Of a DNA stretch of 11,783 bases, positions 1-7,576 are shown piece by piece. The translations under genes were made by a program, and so were the position numbers. Numbering within the stretch: position 1 is the first letter of the stretch; each line of letters opens with the position of its first letter. Source of the stretch: CAZTLI01 sp964614375 (GTDB lineage: Bacteria > Chloroflexota > Anaerolineae > Aggregatilineales > Phototrophicaceae); contig CAZTLI010000139.1 in assembly GCA_964614375.1 (NCBI GenBank), forward strand, positions 1 to 11,783. Direction: 5' to 3'. The notes beneath the pieces are model-generated. The model did not search any database. It worked only from the letters and a program-made list of their open reading frames with translations, and was not told where the DNA came from.

Positions 1-78
1 ACGCCTATTTGTTATGAATTCATAGTTGTTAGGCGCGCCATTTCGCCTATCAAGCCGAAGCTATTGTCCGAGCAGTGA
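1..78 (+). CDS. possible C-terminal tail of an upstream gene (partial)
   Basis: Frame 1 is open from the window edge to a TGA at 76-78, giving 25 residues that begin T-P-I-C-Y-E-F-I-V-V-R-R. The other two plus-strand frames close within the first 25 bases. The stop lies 18 bases before the next start, which would suit an operon neighbour on the same strand. A 'YEFIVVRR' ending resembles the last beta strand of some SAM-dependent methyltransferases, but 25 residues are far too few to assign a family. It may equally be non-coding sequence that happens to be open. Confidence 0.25.
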   Translation, partial: TPICYEFIVVRRAISPIKPKLLSEQ

Positions 79-96
79 ATTACATTTCTTAAACTT

Positions 97-1068
97 ATGC
101 TATCTGTGCCGCAAAATCCCGTTATTGAGCCGTTAGAAACGCGCAACATCCGCCAATTTCAGCAGCGGAATGTGGGTTTTTTTGTGGTTGGATTGGCGTT
201 TCGACTCATGGGTTTGCTGGCGATTCTGGTGCTGATTATCCTCATCGTTGGGCGGATTTTCCCGGCGCAAAGTCGGCAAATGCTATATGTGGTTTATGAT
301 TGGAACGGCAGTAATTTCGATATTTATGCCCGCGATTTTGACCGCAATCTGGTTCACAATATCAACGCAGCGGGCGCTGATGACCGCGCAGCGCGTCTAT
401 CTCCCGATGGCGAATACATTGCATTTGTCTCGAATCGCAGCGGGCGGGATGACCTCTATGTGATGGAAGTGAATGGACGTGGGTTACGACAAATGACGTT
501 TAATCAAGGCATTGTGCAGTCGCCGTCGTGGTCGCCAGACAGCCGTTCAATCGTATTTTCGCTGTCGAGTAACAACAGCACCGATATATACAGCATCAAT
601 CGAGACGGGAGTGGATTAGACCGCCTCACGAATGATGGCGAGTGGGATGGCAGTCCCGTCTGGTCACCCGATGGTACAACCATCGCCTTTATCTCCCACC
701 GTGCGGGTAACGGCAACATCTTCCTGATGAATACCGATGGCACGCAGGTGCGGCAAATTTCGCAGCAAGCGGTTGCCGTCAGTCTGGCATGGTCGCCGGA
801 TGGGTCGCGCATCGCATTTGAGTCGTATCGGGACAACAATCAAAACCTGTATGTGATTGATTCCGACGGCCAAAATATGCGCCAATTGACCGATAATACA
901 ACGCGCGACAGCACCCCAACATGGTCGCCCGATGGACGTTATCTTATTTTTTCCTCAAGGCATCAAGGTTTCACACAGGACATCTTCATGCTTGATACCG
1001 ATACTGGTGAAGTCCGTCTGGTGCTCGAAAATGTGCAAGAAGCCTATACGCCGATGTGGTGGCCTTAA
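97..1068 (+). CDS. membrane-anchored PD40 (TolB-like) beta-propeller protein
   Basis: This 323-residue protein is probably a type II membrane protein with an extracellular beta-propeller. Residues about 27-51 form one hydrophobic segment preceded by several Arg (R16, R19, R24), so by the positive-inside rule the N terminus should be cytoplasmic and the propeller outside. The rest is built of PD40 repeats. The hallmark W/L-S-P-D motif occurs at residues 101, 145, 189, 232 and 276, a spacing of 43-44 residues, and each is followed by an 'IAF' strand and a 'D-I/L-Y' strand. With the strand near residue 63 this gives about six blades, and the protein ends in 'PMWWP', where a sixth motif would start. 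The family (TolB C-terminal propeller, also fused to peptidases and kinases) binds proteins or acts as a scaffold. The N-terminal TolB domain and any catalytic domain are absent. The ATG at 97 has no clear Shine-Dalgarno sequence, only an AT-rich leader. The stop overlaps the convergent neighbour's stop by 4 bases. The fold is clear; the partner is unknown. Confidence 0.9.
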   Translation: MLSVPQNPVIEPLETRNIRQFQQRNVGFFVVGLAFRLMGLLAILVLIILIVGRIFPAQSRQMLYVVYDWNGSNFDIYARDFDRNLVHNINAAGADDRAARLSPDGEYIAFVSNRSGRDDLYVMEVNGRGLRQMTFNQGIVQSPSWSPDSRSIVFSLSSNNSTDIYSINRDGSGLDRLTNDGEWDGSPVWSPDGTTIAFISHRAGNGNIFLMNTDGTQVRQISQQAVAVSLAWSPDGSRIAFESYRDNNQNLYVIDSDGQNMRQLTDNTTRDSTPTWSPDGRYLIFSSRHQGFTQDIFMLDTDTGEVRLVLENVQEAYTPMWWP

Positions 1069-2744
1069 CCCACGGGCACGGTCAAATTACAAATCAGCGT
1101 ATAAAACGCGCGTCCACCCTCAATGCGATGCGAACCCTCAGTCGCTATCCACACCGTACCAAAGCGCACAATGTAGCGTTCTTCCGCCACTTGAATCGGA
1201 TTTGACGCCCGCACATACAAGGGTTGATCGTCTATCAGCACATGACCGGGATCGACGTTAACGGCCTGTCGCGCTTCGGCAAGCGTGTCCCAACCGGGCG
1301 GCACAAATTCGATATACACACGCTGTCCAGCGCGCAGTGGGCCATTAGTCGTTTCACACGTTTCCAGAGACAGGTAATTGGTGCGTGGATACTGAATAAT
1401 GTCCGTTTCGGGAATAGGCGAACAATTGCCTTCCGCTTCGACAGCCGCTGCCTGAACCCAATTGCTATCATATAACTGCAACCACACAACCGCATTGGCG
1501 TCAACAATTTGCAGCACAGGATAAACGCGCGTGCCAATCGTCAATTCGTTGACAATTTCATAGAATGTGCCGGGACCACCCCATGTATTGGTTGTACGTC
1601 GAACAGTGTAGATACAGCGCGGTGTCGGCGTGCCCGCATCGGCTGGCAGTGGCGTTGGTGTTGGTGCTGCCCACGCTTCGGTCAAGGAGGCGATTTGCTC
1701 ATTGGTTAACGGTGGCGCAATCACAAAACGCACGGCGAGATTATTCAGAGGAAGCGCGGCAATTTCGGCGGCAACATAAGGTTCTGTCGGATTGGGCGCA
1801 CCAGAGACGATGCCCGCTTCATCTAATGGAAGCTGTATGCGTGCGCCTGTTGGAATAAAATAGCGCGTCCCCGCCACCTCAATTTCACCGCTGCCTTCCA
1901 GCACAGTAATCGTCATCAAGCCACCCGGCTGTGCTTGAATATGGGCAGTGGTCGAAAACCGCAGGAAAACGCCATTCACATCGACTTCAACAATACTGGA
2001 CGCATTCGGTGTTTGCAGCAAGATTCCGCTTTCGGTCATGCCATCACACCACGCATCATCAACGCCCGTCCGCACGGTGAAGGTCTCGAACGGCTGGCGA
2101 TAGGGTGTCGTCTCGTCCACGATGTTCAATATGTTGAAGTCTACGTCGTCGGCGAGCACGTCTACAGACACCCAGCCGAGGATCATCGTTTCGGGCACAG
2201 TCACCCGCAGCCATTGGCTATTCTGTGTGCGACCATGTGCCACCAGGTTGCCGCGCAGTGGAATGCGTTCAATAATATCGGCATCGGGCAGGGGGTGCGT
2301 GCGGATATTGACCGTGCCAGATGCGGATACAAGAACGGTGGGCACGGGTGTGACAGTGTTGACTATATCCACATCACCAAACATCAGGATAGTCAGGCCG
2401 CGACCTTGCTGTGTTTCAACCAGGTTGGCAGGCGTTTGCAGCGTCACCACACTGAACTCCGCGTCTGGTGCGCCTATGCTCAAGGCGTGCACATAGCGCA
2501 CATGCACACGGTCACCGGGTTGTGTGAAGCGCGCATCGGTTGGCGTGCCCGGTTGAAAGGTCATTTCTGCCGCACCATTGCCATAGCAGGCGTTGCTGGC
2601 CCCATTATTCAGGCAGACCGCCCCCGCACGCGATAGGGGCAACAGGACGTTCGCCGGACACGAGTCCTGCGCCCGCGTCACAATCACAATTCCGAGTAAA
2701 ACAAGTGTAAAAATGCTCCAGAGCGTATTACGAAATATTTTCAT
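1065..2744 (-). CDS. exported multidomain protein: CYGN head, SH3b, FecR-like, SH3b, beta tail
   Basis: This 559-residue exported protein begins with a signal peptide (about 1-25, cleaved near 'TRA/QDS'). Domains in order are: an N-terminal head (28-130) with C29, C44 and a 'CYGN' motif at 53-56, a pattern I associate with many uncharacterised Chloroflexota surface proteins; SH3b domain 1 (136-197, with 'VNIRTHP', 'QWLRV' and 'GWV'); a region containing 'SGILLQTP' and then a FecR-like beta module (about 259-307, with 'VLEGSGEIEV' followed by 'IPTGARIQLPL'); a PTPTPLP linker (361-375); a divergent SH3b-like domain (377-440) bounded by C377 and C441; and a C-terminal beta-rich domain (about 463-552) bounded by C463 and C552. 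The many cysteines suggest disulfides outside the membrane. The start is supported by AGGGAG five bases upstream. The gene is transcribed away from the large propeller gene. No catalytic motif was seen. Binding to cell wall or glycans through SH3b is plausible but inferred. Confidence 0.88.
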   Translation of the reverse strand: MKIFRNTLWSIFTLVLLGIVIVTRAQDSCPANVLLPLSRAGAVCLNNGASNACYGNGAAEMTFQPGTPTDARFTQPGDRVHVRYVHALSIGAPDAEFSVVTLQTPANLVETQQGRGLTILMFGDVDIVNTVTPVPTVLVSASGTVNIRTHPLPDADIIERIPLRGNLVAHGRTQNSQWLRVTVPETMILGWVSVDVLADDVDFNILNIVDETTPYRQPFETFTVRTGVDDAWCDGMTESGILLQTPNASSIVEVDVNGVFLRFSTTAHIQAQPGGLMTITVLEGSGEIEVAGTRYFIPTGARIQLPLDEAGIVSGAPNPTEPYVAAEIAALPLNNLAVRFVIAPPLTNEQIASLTEAWAAPTPTPLPADAGTPTPRCIYTVRRTTNTWGGPGTFYEIVNELTIGTRVYPVLQIVDANAVVWLQLYDSNWVQAAAVEAEGNCSPIPETDIIQYPRTNYLSLETCETTNGPLRAGQRVYIEFVPPGWDTLAEARQAVNVDPGHVLIDDQPLYVRASNPIQVAEERYIVRFGTVWIATEGSHRIEGGRAFYTLICNLTVPVG

Positions 2745-2749
2745 GGATG

Positions 2750-2755
2750 CTCCCT
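2750..2755 (-). promoter_or_regulatory. ribosome binding site of the SH3/FecR-like gene
   Basis: Read on the minus strand this is AGGGAG, five bases before the ATG whose first base is 2744. It fixes the start of the 559-residue protein immediately before its signal peptide. Confidence 0.65.
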
Positions 2756-2903
2756 GTAAACGGTGATTTGGCTTATCAAACTTGCTGAAAATATAACATG
2801 ACCCCTAACAGCGTAGGGTAGGCGTAGTGTTTGCGTCAAGCACTCGTCTCAAGTGATAATCGACATAGCCATATAATGAGAACAAATTACTCCGGTTGTA
2901 CAC

Positions 2904-2909
2904 AGGGGA
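2904..2909 (+). promoter_or_regulatory. ribosome binding site deciding the start of the large propeller gene
   Basis: AGGGGA lies seven bases upstream of the ATG at 2917. An in-frame TTG at 2896 would add seven residues and place the Shine-Dalgarno sequence inside the gene. The ATG gives a clean signal peptide beginning MKRTYLF, so 2917 is preferred. Confidence 0.7.
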
Positions 2910-2916
2910 AGCGCCA

Positions 2917-5900
2917 ATGAAACGAACCTATTTGTTCATTTTGCTCCTTATTTCGTTAGGACTTGCGGGTGTTGTGCTGGGACAAGGTGTTCTTGGCGGC
3001 GAATTTGCCGTTGTCCAGCAAATCGGGCAAGTGCGTCCGCGCGGTATTCTGTATGACGCGAATTTTGACCAGATTGTGCTAACCACACCACAGGGACAAC
3101 TCGTGCTTGTCAATGCGGCAAACTTCGAGACGCGGCACACGCTCTATACCAGCGGCCCTTACAGCGCCTACGAATTCAGTCACGATGGGCGGTATCTCGC
3201 CGTCGCAATCGACATCCGGGTGGATTTGTGGGATACACAAAGCGGCGAACAGGTCGCTTCCTTCTCACCGGACGGGGCATTGAGTATCAGCGCCCCGCTG
3301 ATGTTCTCGTATGATGATGGTCTGCTGCTGGTCAATACGACAGTGCGTGCGCCATCGGCTATACGCCGCAGTGAAAACGATACGACCAACTTGCCCTGGT
3401 TATGGGATGTGGCGTATGCGCGTCGTGAAGGCAGTTCGACCTTGCCGCGCAGTGTAGAAGCGACCAACTTCCTCGACTTCCGTAATGGATTTGTCCTTGG
3501 CCCCAATCGCATTGTCATCGCCGCTTTACCACAGCGCTTGCAAGTCATCGACGTGGGCAACACCGATTTTCCAATACTTGGTGAAATCGACTCGACTCGT
3601 GCTGAACGCGACCCCATCAGTGTGTGGTACAGCGAACGCGGCGACATGATGTATGTGCGCCCACAGGGACGCAATACGCTGATACAAATTAACACACTTA
3701 CGGGTGAGATCGTTGACCTGCAACCGGGACGCGACCTCAATTACAGCAATATGGACATCCTTGAGCANNNNNNNNNNNNNNNNNNNNNNNNNNNNNNNNN
3801 NNNNNNNNNNNNNNNNNNNNNNNNNNNNNNNNNNNNNNNNNNNNNNNNNNNNNNNNNNNNNNNNNNNAATCGTGAACACACCTATTACCCGATATGGAGT
3901 GACCCGGATGGGCGTTATTTGCTCGATTTCAACAGTGATGGACGCATCATTCTCAGCGATTTCCAGCGCATTGATGTCGAGACGGGCGAAATCTTATATG
4001 AAAACGTGCATTATGCACCGTCGTTAGGGCAATATTCCTTCAGTGAAGACAGTCGTTCACTGATTACGATTGATGGCTCGCGCTGGTGGGAATGGGACAT
4101 CGAGACCGGACAGGTCATTCGGCGGGCAACGGTGAATTTACGCGGCACACTGGTCGATTTTACACCCGATGGTGACCGCTTCCTGTCGCAGATAGATGGA
4201 CCCGGCATGGAAATTGTCGATATTGGTACGGGCGAACGCCACACGGTGTTCTTCGAGAATCGTCTCAATACATCCATTGCGGGTATTTATCCCAGTCCGA
4301 ATTGGGAGAATTTCCTCGTTGTCTATGCCGCCGATTCATTCAGCCAGCACTATCCCGGCAACGAAATTGCGCTTTATAACCTGTACGACGGTTTGCAGTG
4401 GTTTATCGCGGGCGAAGACATGCCATCGCCAGAGAATCGCGAATATGGCTGGCTCGATGACCAGACTGCTTATGTCTTCAGTCTATCGCGCGGCGGACAA
4501 CCCGCCCGGGTCTATGGTGTCGATTACCATGCGTCGGGATTGCCGCAATGTCTGGTTGATGCCTTCCCGGATACATGGACGCGCTGGCTCGACCTGTGGG
4601 AACGTCTGAATGCCCGGATGAACGCCACATCGCTCAATCGTCTATCTCTAGCATTGTGTGATGCGCTCCCGACAGACGAAACCGGAATCGACGCGGTACT
4701 GTTCCCCAGTCAAACCCCGACGCTGCTGCCGGTAACCGCCACACCGTCGATTATCGCGGGTGTACCGGCCTGTTTGACCAATCGTTTCTCGGATGAGGCG
4801 CAGCAATATGCCCGCAACTGGCGCGAAATCATCGCCGGATTGACCGACACTGAAGCCACAGAGATGGCTGTGCTCATCTGCGAATCGCTGACGGGTTCAT
4901 CATCACCCGCGCGGGTGAACACTGCCCCAACCACGCAGCAAATTATGACGGTGGATATGGCGACGGGACAGCGTAACTTTAGTTCGTTCTTCCCCTCTGT
5001 CGAAGGGCCGCCGCGCCGTTCGCTGGAAATCATCATTGATGAATTCCGCCGTCTGGAAGGTTTTACGCCGGAACTACCGCTGTTGAGTCCCGATGGCACG
5101 CTATTGGCGACACTCAACTTTTCCGGTCATATCGTCATCTATCGGTTGGTAACACCCTATGAGGTATTGGAAGCCAATGCGACGGCAACTGCCATCGTCG
5201 AGATTGAAGAACCGAATATCATCGGCGTGCGTCCGACATTTACACCGACTCCCTTTAACGCGGGTCAGCCACGCCCAACCTTCACGCCGACTATTACGCC
5301 AACAGCACCACCAATGCCGACGCAGCTTGCCAATCAACCCAATCTCGGCGAGATTCTGGAATACTGCCCGATTGACAATGTACTCTATACACAGAGCGAC
5401 CCTGCGCCAGACTATGCGCCGCCGGGCAGCCTGTACATGCGCCCGACCAACAGTTCGACGCCGTATGTGTGGATATTCGACCCGATAACCGGCAACTTCT
5501 ATCCCGATGATACGCTGCCGGGATGTGGAGTCACAACACAATGTGATTTCTCATTCGATCAAAACTGGATATTGACCATCACCGACGCGATTCGGGTGTC
5601 GCGTGTTGATGGCAGCGAGTCGATGGAATTGTTCAGTCGTGAGGAGCAAGCCTTATGGCCTTTCCCCATCTACTGGTTGAATAATGGGCAAATTGAATAC
5701 GCTTACAGTGACTATGTGCCCGATGTATCACTGCAACCACAGGAATTTATCCGCCGCTTCGACCCGGCAACACGCAGCTATTCCGAGCCATTTGAACGGC
5801 GTGACCCAATTAGCATCAACCAGCTACCCACAGAAGTCATCTCGCTCCAACCCGATAATGGCCCGATTGCTGTCGTGCGAACATCGTTCAACGCCGGACG

Positions 5901-6513
5901 TGGTTTAGGCTATCGGTACTTCATCTACAATCAAGATACGGGCGAAGCAGATTACTTCGCGCGAATTACAGGCGGTGATCTCCTCTTTGAGTGGCATCCA
6001 CTCGGCACAGCCCTGTATTATGGTTTCGGCGGCACAGATACCTGGAATATCTATGACCCGGCGACAGGTGAACATCGTCGATTGGGTGAACTACCGTCTG
6101 GTATCTGGTCGCGCGATGGACAGCTCCGCATCGACTGGTACACACCCCCAGCCGATGTCGTGCGCGAACGGCGTGAGGCGGGTCTACCCATTCCACAGAT
6201 GCGCGTGTGGAACAGCACCACAGGTCAGCAGCAGCACTATTGCTTGCCCGAAAGCATGACAGGCGATCACACCCGCTTGATATGGTCACCGGATAACCGT
6301 TATGTCATCTTCACCAATGGCGTGCAAATTCCGTCCGAAATTCTCGTTCCGACGACGACACCGGGCGCGCCGACTCCGCCGCCTGTACCGCAGGAAGAAA
6401 TCTCGCGCACACGTACCCATTTCATTATCCTGGATACCCAAACCGGGCACTTTACGACACTCGGTGAAGTCAATGGCGAGGTCATCGTCTGGACACAGGG
6501 GGAAGCCCGATGA
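2917..6513 (+). CDS. large exported double beta-propeller protein with tandem Cys-repeat insert
   Basis: About 1198 residues (34 unknown). A signal peptide (about 1-23) ends near 'VVLGQ'. Residues about 30-540 are WD40/quinoprotein-like repeats, for example 'FSHDGRYLAV' near 87 followed by 'VDLWDTQSGE', and 'VDFTPDGDRFL' near 413. They are followed by two copies of a 40-residue Cys-bounded helical segment (545-584 and 619-658) joined by a TP-rich linker. A further short propeller-like strand set ('LLSPDGTLLATL') precedes a long TPTP linker (about 771-803). The C-terminal part (about 807-1198) is a second propeller-like region with C817, C870, C876, C1109 and 'WSPDNRYVIF' at 1123, interrupted by another P/T-rich loop (about 1143-1158). 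Such TP linkers are common in Chloroflexota surface proteins. No catalytic residues were recognised, so a binding or scaffold role is inferred. The gene heads a six-gene run and overlaps the next gene by ATGA. A 100-N gap covers residues 284-317, so length and frame continuity there are provisional. Confidence 0.85.
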   Translation: MKRTYLFILLLISLGLAGVVLGQGVLGGEFAVVQQIGQVRPRGILYDANFDQIVLTTPQGQLVLVNAANFETRHTLYTSGPYSAYEFSHDGRYLAVAIDIRVDLWDTQSGEQVASFSPDGALSISAPLMFSYDDGLLLVNTTVRAPSAIRRSENDTTNLPWLWDVAYARREGSSTLPRSVEATNFLDFRNGFVLGPNRIVIAALPQRLQVIDVGNTDFPILGEIDSTRAERDPISVWYSERGDMMYVRPQGRNTLIQINTLTGEIVDLQPGRDLNYSNMDILEXXXXXXXXXXXXXXXXXXXXXXXXXXXXXXXXXXNREHTYYPIWSDPDGRYLLDFNSDGRIILSDFQRIDVETGEILYENVHYAPSLGQYSFSEDSRSLITIDGSRWWEWDIETGQVIRRATVNLRGTLVDFTPDGDRFLSQIDGPGMEIVDIGTGERHTVFFENRLNTSIAGIYPSPNWENFLVVYAADSFSQHYPGNEIALYNLYDGLQWFIAGEDMPSPENREYGWLDDQTAYVFSLSRGGQPARVYGVDYHASGLPQCLVDAFPDTWTRWLDLWERLNARMNATSLNRLSLALCDALPTDETGIDAVLFPSQTPTLLPVTATPSIIAGVPACLTNRFSDEAQQYARNWREIIAGLTDTEATEMAVLICESLTGSSSPARVNTAPTTQQIMTVDMATGQRNFSSFFPSVEGPPRRSLEIIIDEFRRLEGFTPELPLLSPDGTLLATLNFSGHIVIYRLVTPYEVLEANATATAIVEIEEPNIIGVRPTFTPTPFNAGQPRPTFTPTITPTAPPMPTQLANQPNLGEILEYCPIDNVLYTQSDPAPDYAPPGSLYMRPTNSSTPYVWIFDPITGNFYPDDTLPGCGVTTQCDFSFDQNWILTITDAIRVSRVDGSESMELFSREEQALWPFPIYWLNNGQIEYAYSDYVPDVSLQPQEFIRRFDPATRSYSEPFERRDPISINQLPTEVISLQPDNGPIAVVRTSFNAGRGLGYRYFIYNQDTGEADYFARITGGDLLFEWHPLGTALYYGFGGTDTWNIYDPATGEHRRLGELPSGIWSRDGQLRIDWYTPPADVVRERREAGLPIPQMRVWNSTTGQQQHYCLPESMTGDHTRLIWSPDNRYVIFTNGVQIPSEILVPTTTPGAPTPPPVPQEEISRTRTHFIILDTQTGHFTTLGEVNGEVIVWTQGEAR
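3768..3867. other. assembly gap of exactly 100 N
   Basis: Exactly 100 unknown bases interrupt the large propeller gene. The reading frames on both sides match across 100 bases, but 100 is a conventional placeholder for a gap of unknown length, so the true missing sequence may differ. Sequence on both sides is propeller-like and in the same style, so a single gene is the simplest reading. Confidence 0.98.
4549..4668 (+). repeat. Cys-bounded helical protein repeat, copy 1
   Basis: It encodes 40 residues that align without gaps to the second copy at 4771-4890. Residues identical in both copies are C1, L2, F6, D8, W17, A22, T27, C37 and L40, and position 13 is aromatic in both (W/Y). The segment looks alpha-helical and contrasts with the beta-rich sequence around it. 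The two Cys at the ends of each copy could form a disulfide. Confidence 0.7.
4771..4890 (+). repeat. Cys-bounded helical protein repeat, copy 2
   Basis: This is the second 40-residue copy, starting 222 bases after the first and separated from it by a linker containing 'SQTPTLLPVTATPS'. Besides the nine identities, hydrophobic positions 20, 24, 32 and 36 and acidic position 38 are conserved. DNA similarity between the copies is low, so the duplication is old or under strong drift. Confidence 0.7.
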
Positions 6514-7508
6514 AAAAGACACTCTATACCGTAATACTACAGGTGCTGCTGGTCGTGGTCAGTTTGCCACCAACCCTGTTGATGGCGCAAGATGACGAAC
6601 CCACACCATTCCCGGACACAGGTGTGTATGTCACCACGCAGGACTACAGCTCGCTGCGCGTAGGGCCGGGAGTCAACTTTGACCGAATCACCGTCCTCGA
6701 CCCGGCGGTGACACTGCCTGCCGTGGGACGTACCAACAGCGGACGCTGGATACAGGTAGTTTATGAAGGCCAGTTAGGGTGGATTGCGGCGTGGCTGCTG
6801 GTCTGGAGTGGCGATTATGCCATGCTGCCGATAGATGGTATTAACCCGGTCCCGTTTGTGCGCCGCGCGGGTGTTATCGGCGTCACCACGCGCGAGACCA
6901 CCATTTACCGCCGTGAAATCGCGCCACAGGATGCCGTCGGCACGATACCAGAAGGCGAACAGGTCGAATTGGTCGGGCGATTGGGGTCGGGCACGTTTTT
7001 CTGGCTGGAACTGCGCTGGAATGGCGAATTGTACTGGGTTGGCGCGTGGGACATTCGCATTACCAGTGGTAATTATCGCACATTGCCTGACACAGCCTAT
7101 TTGTATGCCTATGGACGACTCGTGCGAAATTTCAATATTGACTTATCCGGCGCACAACGCAGCCTCAGTTCGATTGAAAATATCTGGCGCACGCTGGAAT
7201 CAGGGCGGGGTGTGAGCTGCAATGACATCCCGGAGTATGTCGAAATTGATCGTGTGACACAGACCGATTTGCGGCAAGAACCCATCTTCGTGCCGCTCGC
7301 AGTCGGACTAGAGAGCATGATTTTACATATCAACACGGCTATCACGATGTTTCAGGATGCGTGTGGGCGTGTGGGCGAGGACTTCTATATCACACAGCGC
7401 GAAATCAACACGGCGCTCAATGAAGTGGATGAAGCCCGTCGCAATTACAACATTGTCGTATCGCTGCTGCAATCGCTAGCAAATCGTGACCCATTGCTAG
7501 AAAACTAA
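6510..7508 (+). CDS. exported SH3b-SH3b protein with helical C-terminal domain
   Basis: This 332-residue protein has a signal peptide (1-26, cleaved at 'LMA/QDDEP'). SH3b domain 1 spans about 38-97 ('SLRVGPGVNFDRI', 'GRWIQVVYEGQLGWI') and SH3b domain 2 about 121-184 ('FFWLELRWNGELYWV'). Bacterial SH3 domains of this kind usually bind cell-wall peptides or act as protein interaction modules. Residues about 196-326 form a predominantly helical domain with C237 and C285, possibly a disulfide, and an 'IENIW' motif (222-226) followed by a Gly at 232. The same motif occurs in the SH3 protein that starts at 11022, so the two are paralogs. The ATG overlaps the previous gene's TGA (ATGA), and AGGGGGA lies six bases upstream, which implies translational coupling. 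No enzymatic domain is present. Confidence 0.9.
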   Translation: MKKTLYTVILQVLLVVVSLPPTLLMAQDDEPTPFPDTGVYVTTQDYSSLRVGPGVNFDRITVLDPAVTLPAVGRTNSGRWIQVVYEGQLGWIAAWLLVWSGDYAMLPIDGINPVPFVRRAGVIGVTTRETTIYRREIAPQDAVGTIPEGEQVELVGRLGSGTFFWLELRWNGELYWVGAWDIRITSGNYRTLPDTAYLYAYGRLVRNFNIDLSGAQRSLSSIENIWRTLESGRGVSCNDIPEYVEIDRVTQTDLRQEPIFVPLAVGLESMILHINTAITMFQDACGRVGEDFYITQREINTALNEVDEARRNYNIVVSLLQSLANRDPLLEN

Positions 7509-7537
7509 CTGCTCAATCACAGCTATTTTGTATCAGA

Positions 7538-7550
7538 GGGCATCGTGCCC
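7538..7550 (+). other. small perfect hairpin in the SH3-TPR intergenic gap
   Basis: GGGCA-TCG-TGCCC forms a five-base-pair stem with a three-base loop, within the 68-base gap between the SH3 gene and the first TPR gene. No T-run follows, so it is not a standard intrinsic terminator. It could be an RNA processing or stability element, or chance. Confidence 0.3.
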
Positions 7551-7564
7551 GGTAACCATCTAAC

Positions 7565-7570
7565 AGGAGA
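7565..7570 (+). promoter_or_regulatory. strong ribosome binding site of the first TPR gene
   Basis: AGGAGA lies six bases before the ATG at 7577. It is the closest match to the consensus Shine-Dalgarno sequence in the window and fixes the start. Confidence 0.7.
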
Positions 7571-7576
7571 AACACC

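Larger units (their letters stand above)
2745..2916. promoter_or_regulatory. divergent intergenic region with candidate promoter elements
   Basis: This 172-base gap separates two divergently transcribed genes and should contain promoters for both. On the plus strand, TTGCGT (2831-2836) and GATAAT (2855-2860) are spaced 18 bases apart, and a perfect TATAAT lies at 2872-2877 but lacks a good -35 at 17 bases. Either could drive the six-gene run. On the minus strand the AT-rich block around 2790-2798 could supply a -10, but no convincing -35 accompanies it. The hexamer matches are partial and were found by eye, so the promoter assignments are tentative. Confidence 0.35.

Noticed and set aside
1..96. 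Promoter for the PD40 gene (TTGTCC near 64 with AT-rich sequence near 81-94)
   Set aside because: No hexamer pair has acceptable spacing, and the gene may belong to an operon continuing from upstream.
1935..2636. Open frame of 233 codons on the plus strand inside the SH3/FecR-like gene
   Set aside because: It is antisense to a gene with clear domains, signal peptide and ribosome binding site; its product is rich in His, Arg and Cys with no domain pattern, as expected of a shadow frame.
2803..2818. Inverted repeat CCCTA...TAGGG in the divergent intergenic region as an operator
   Set aside because: Only five base pairs with a six-base spacer, easily expected by chance, with no second copy and no nearby regulator gene.
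3180..3740. Open frame of 186 codons on the minus strand opposite the large propeller gene
   Set aside because: The product is Ser/Arg-rich and low in structure, it has no ribosome binding site, and it opposes a well supported coding frame.
5230..5325. Threonine/proline-rich repeated codons (TPTP linker) as a possible unusual DNA repeat
   Set aside because: It is a common low-complexity linker in exported proteins of this lineage and explains itself as coding sequence.
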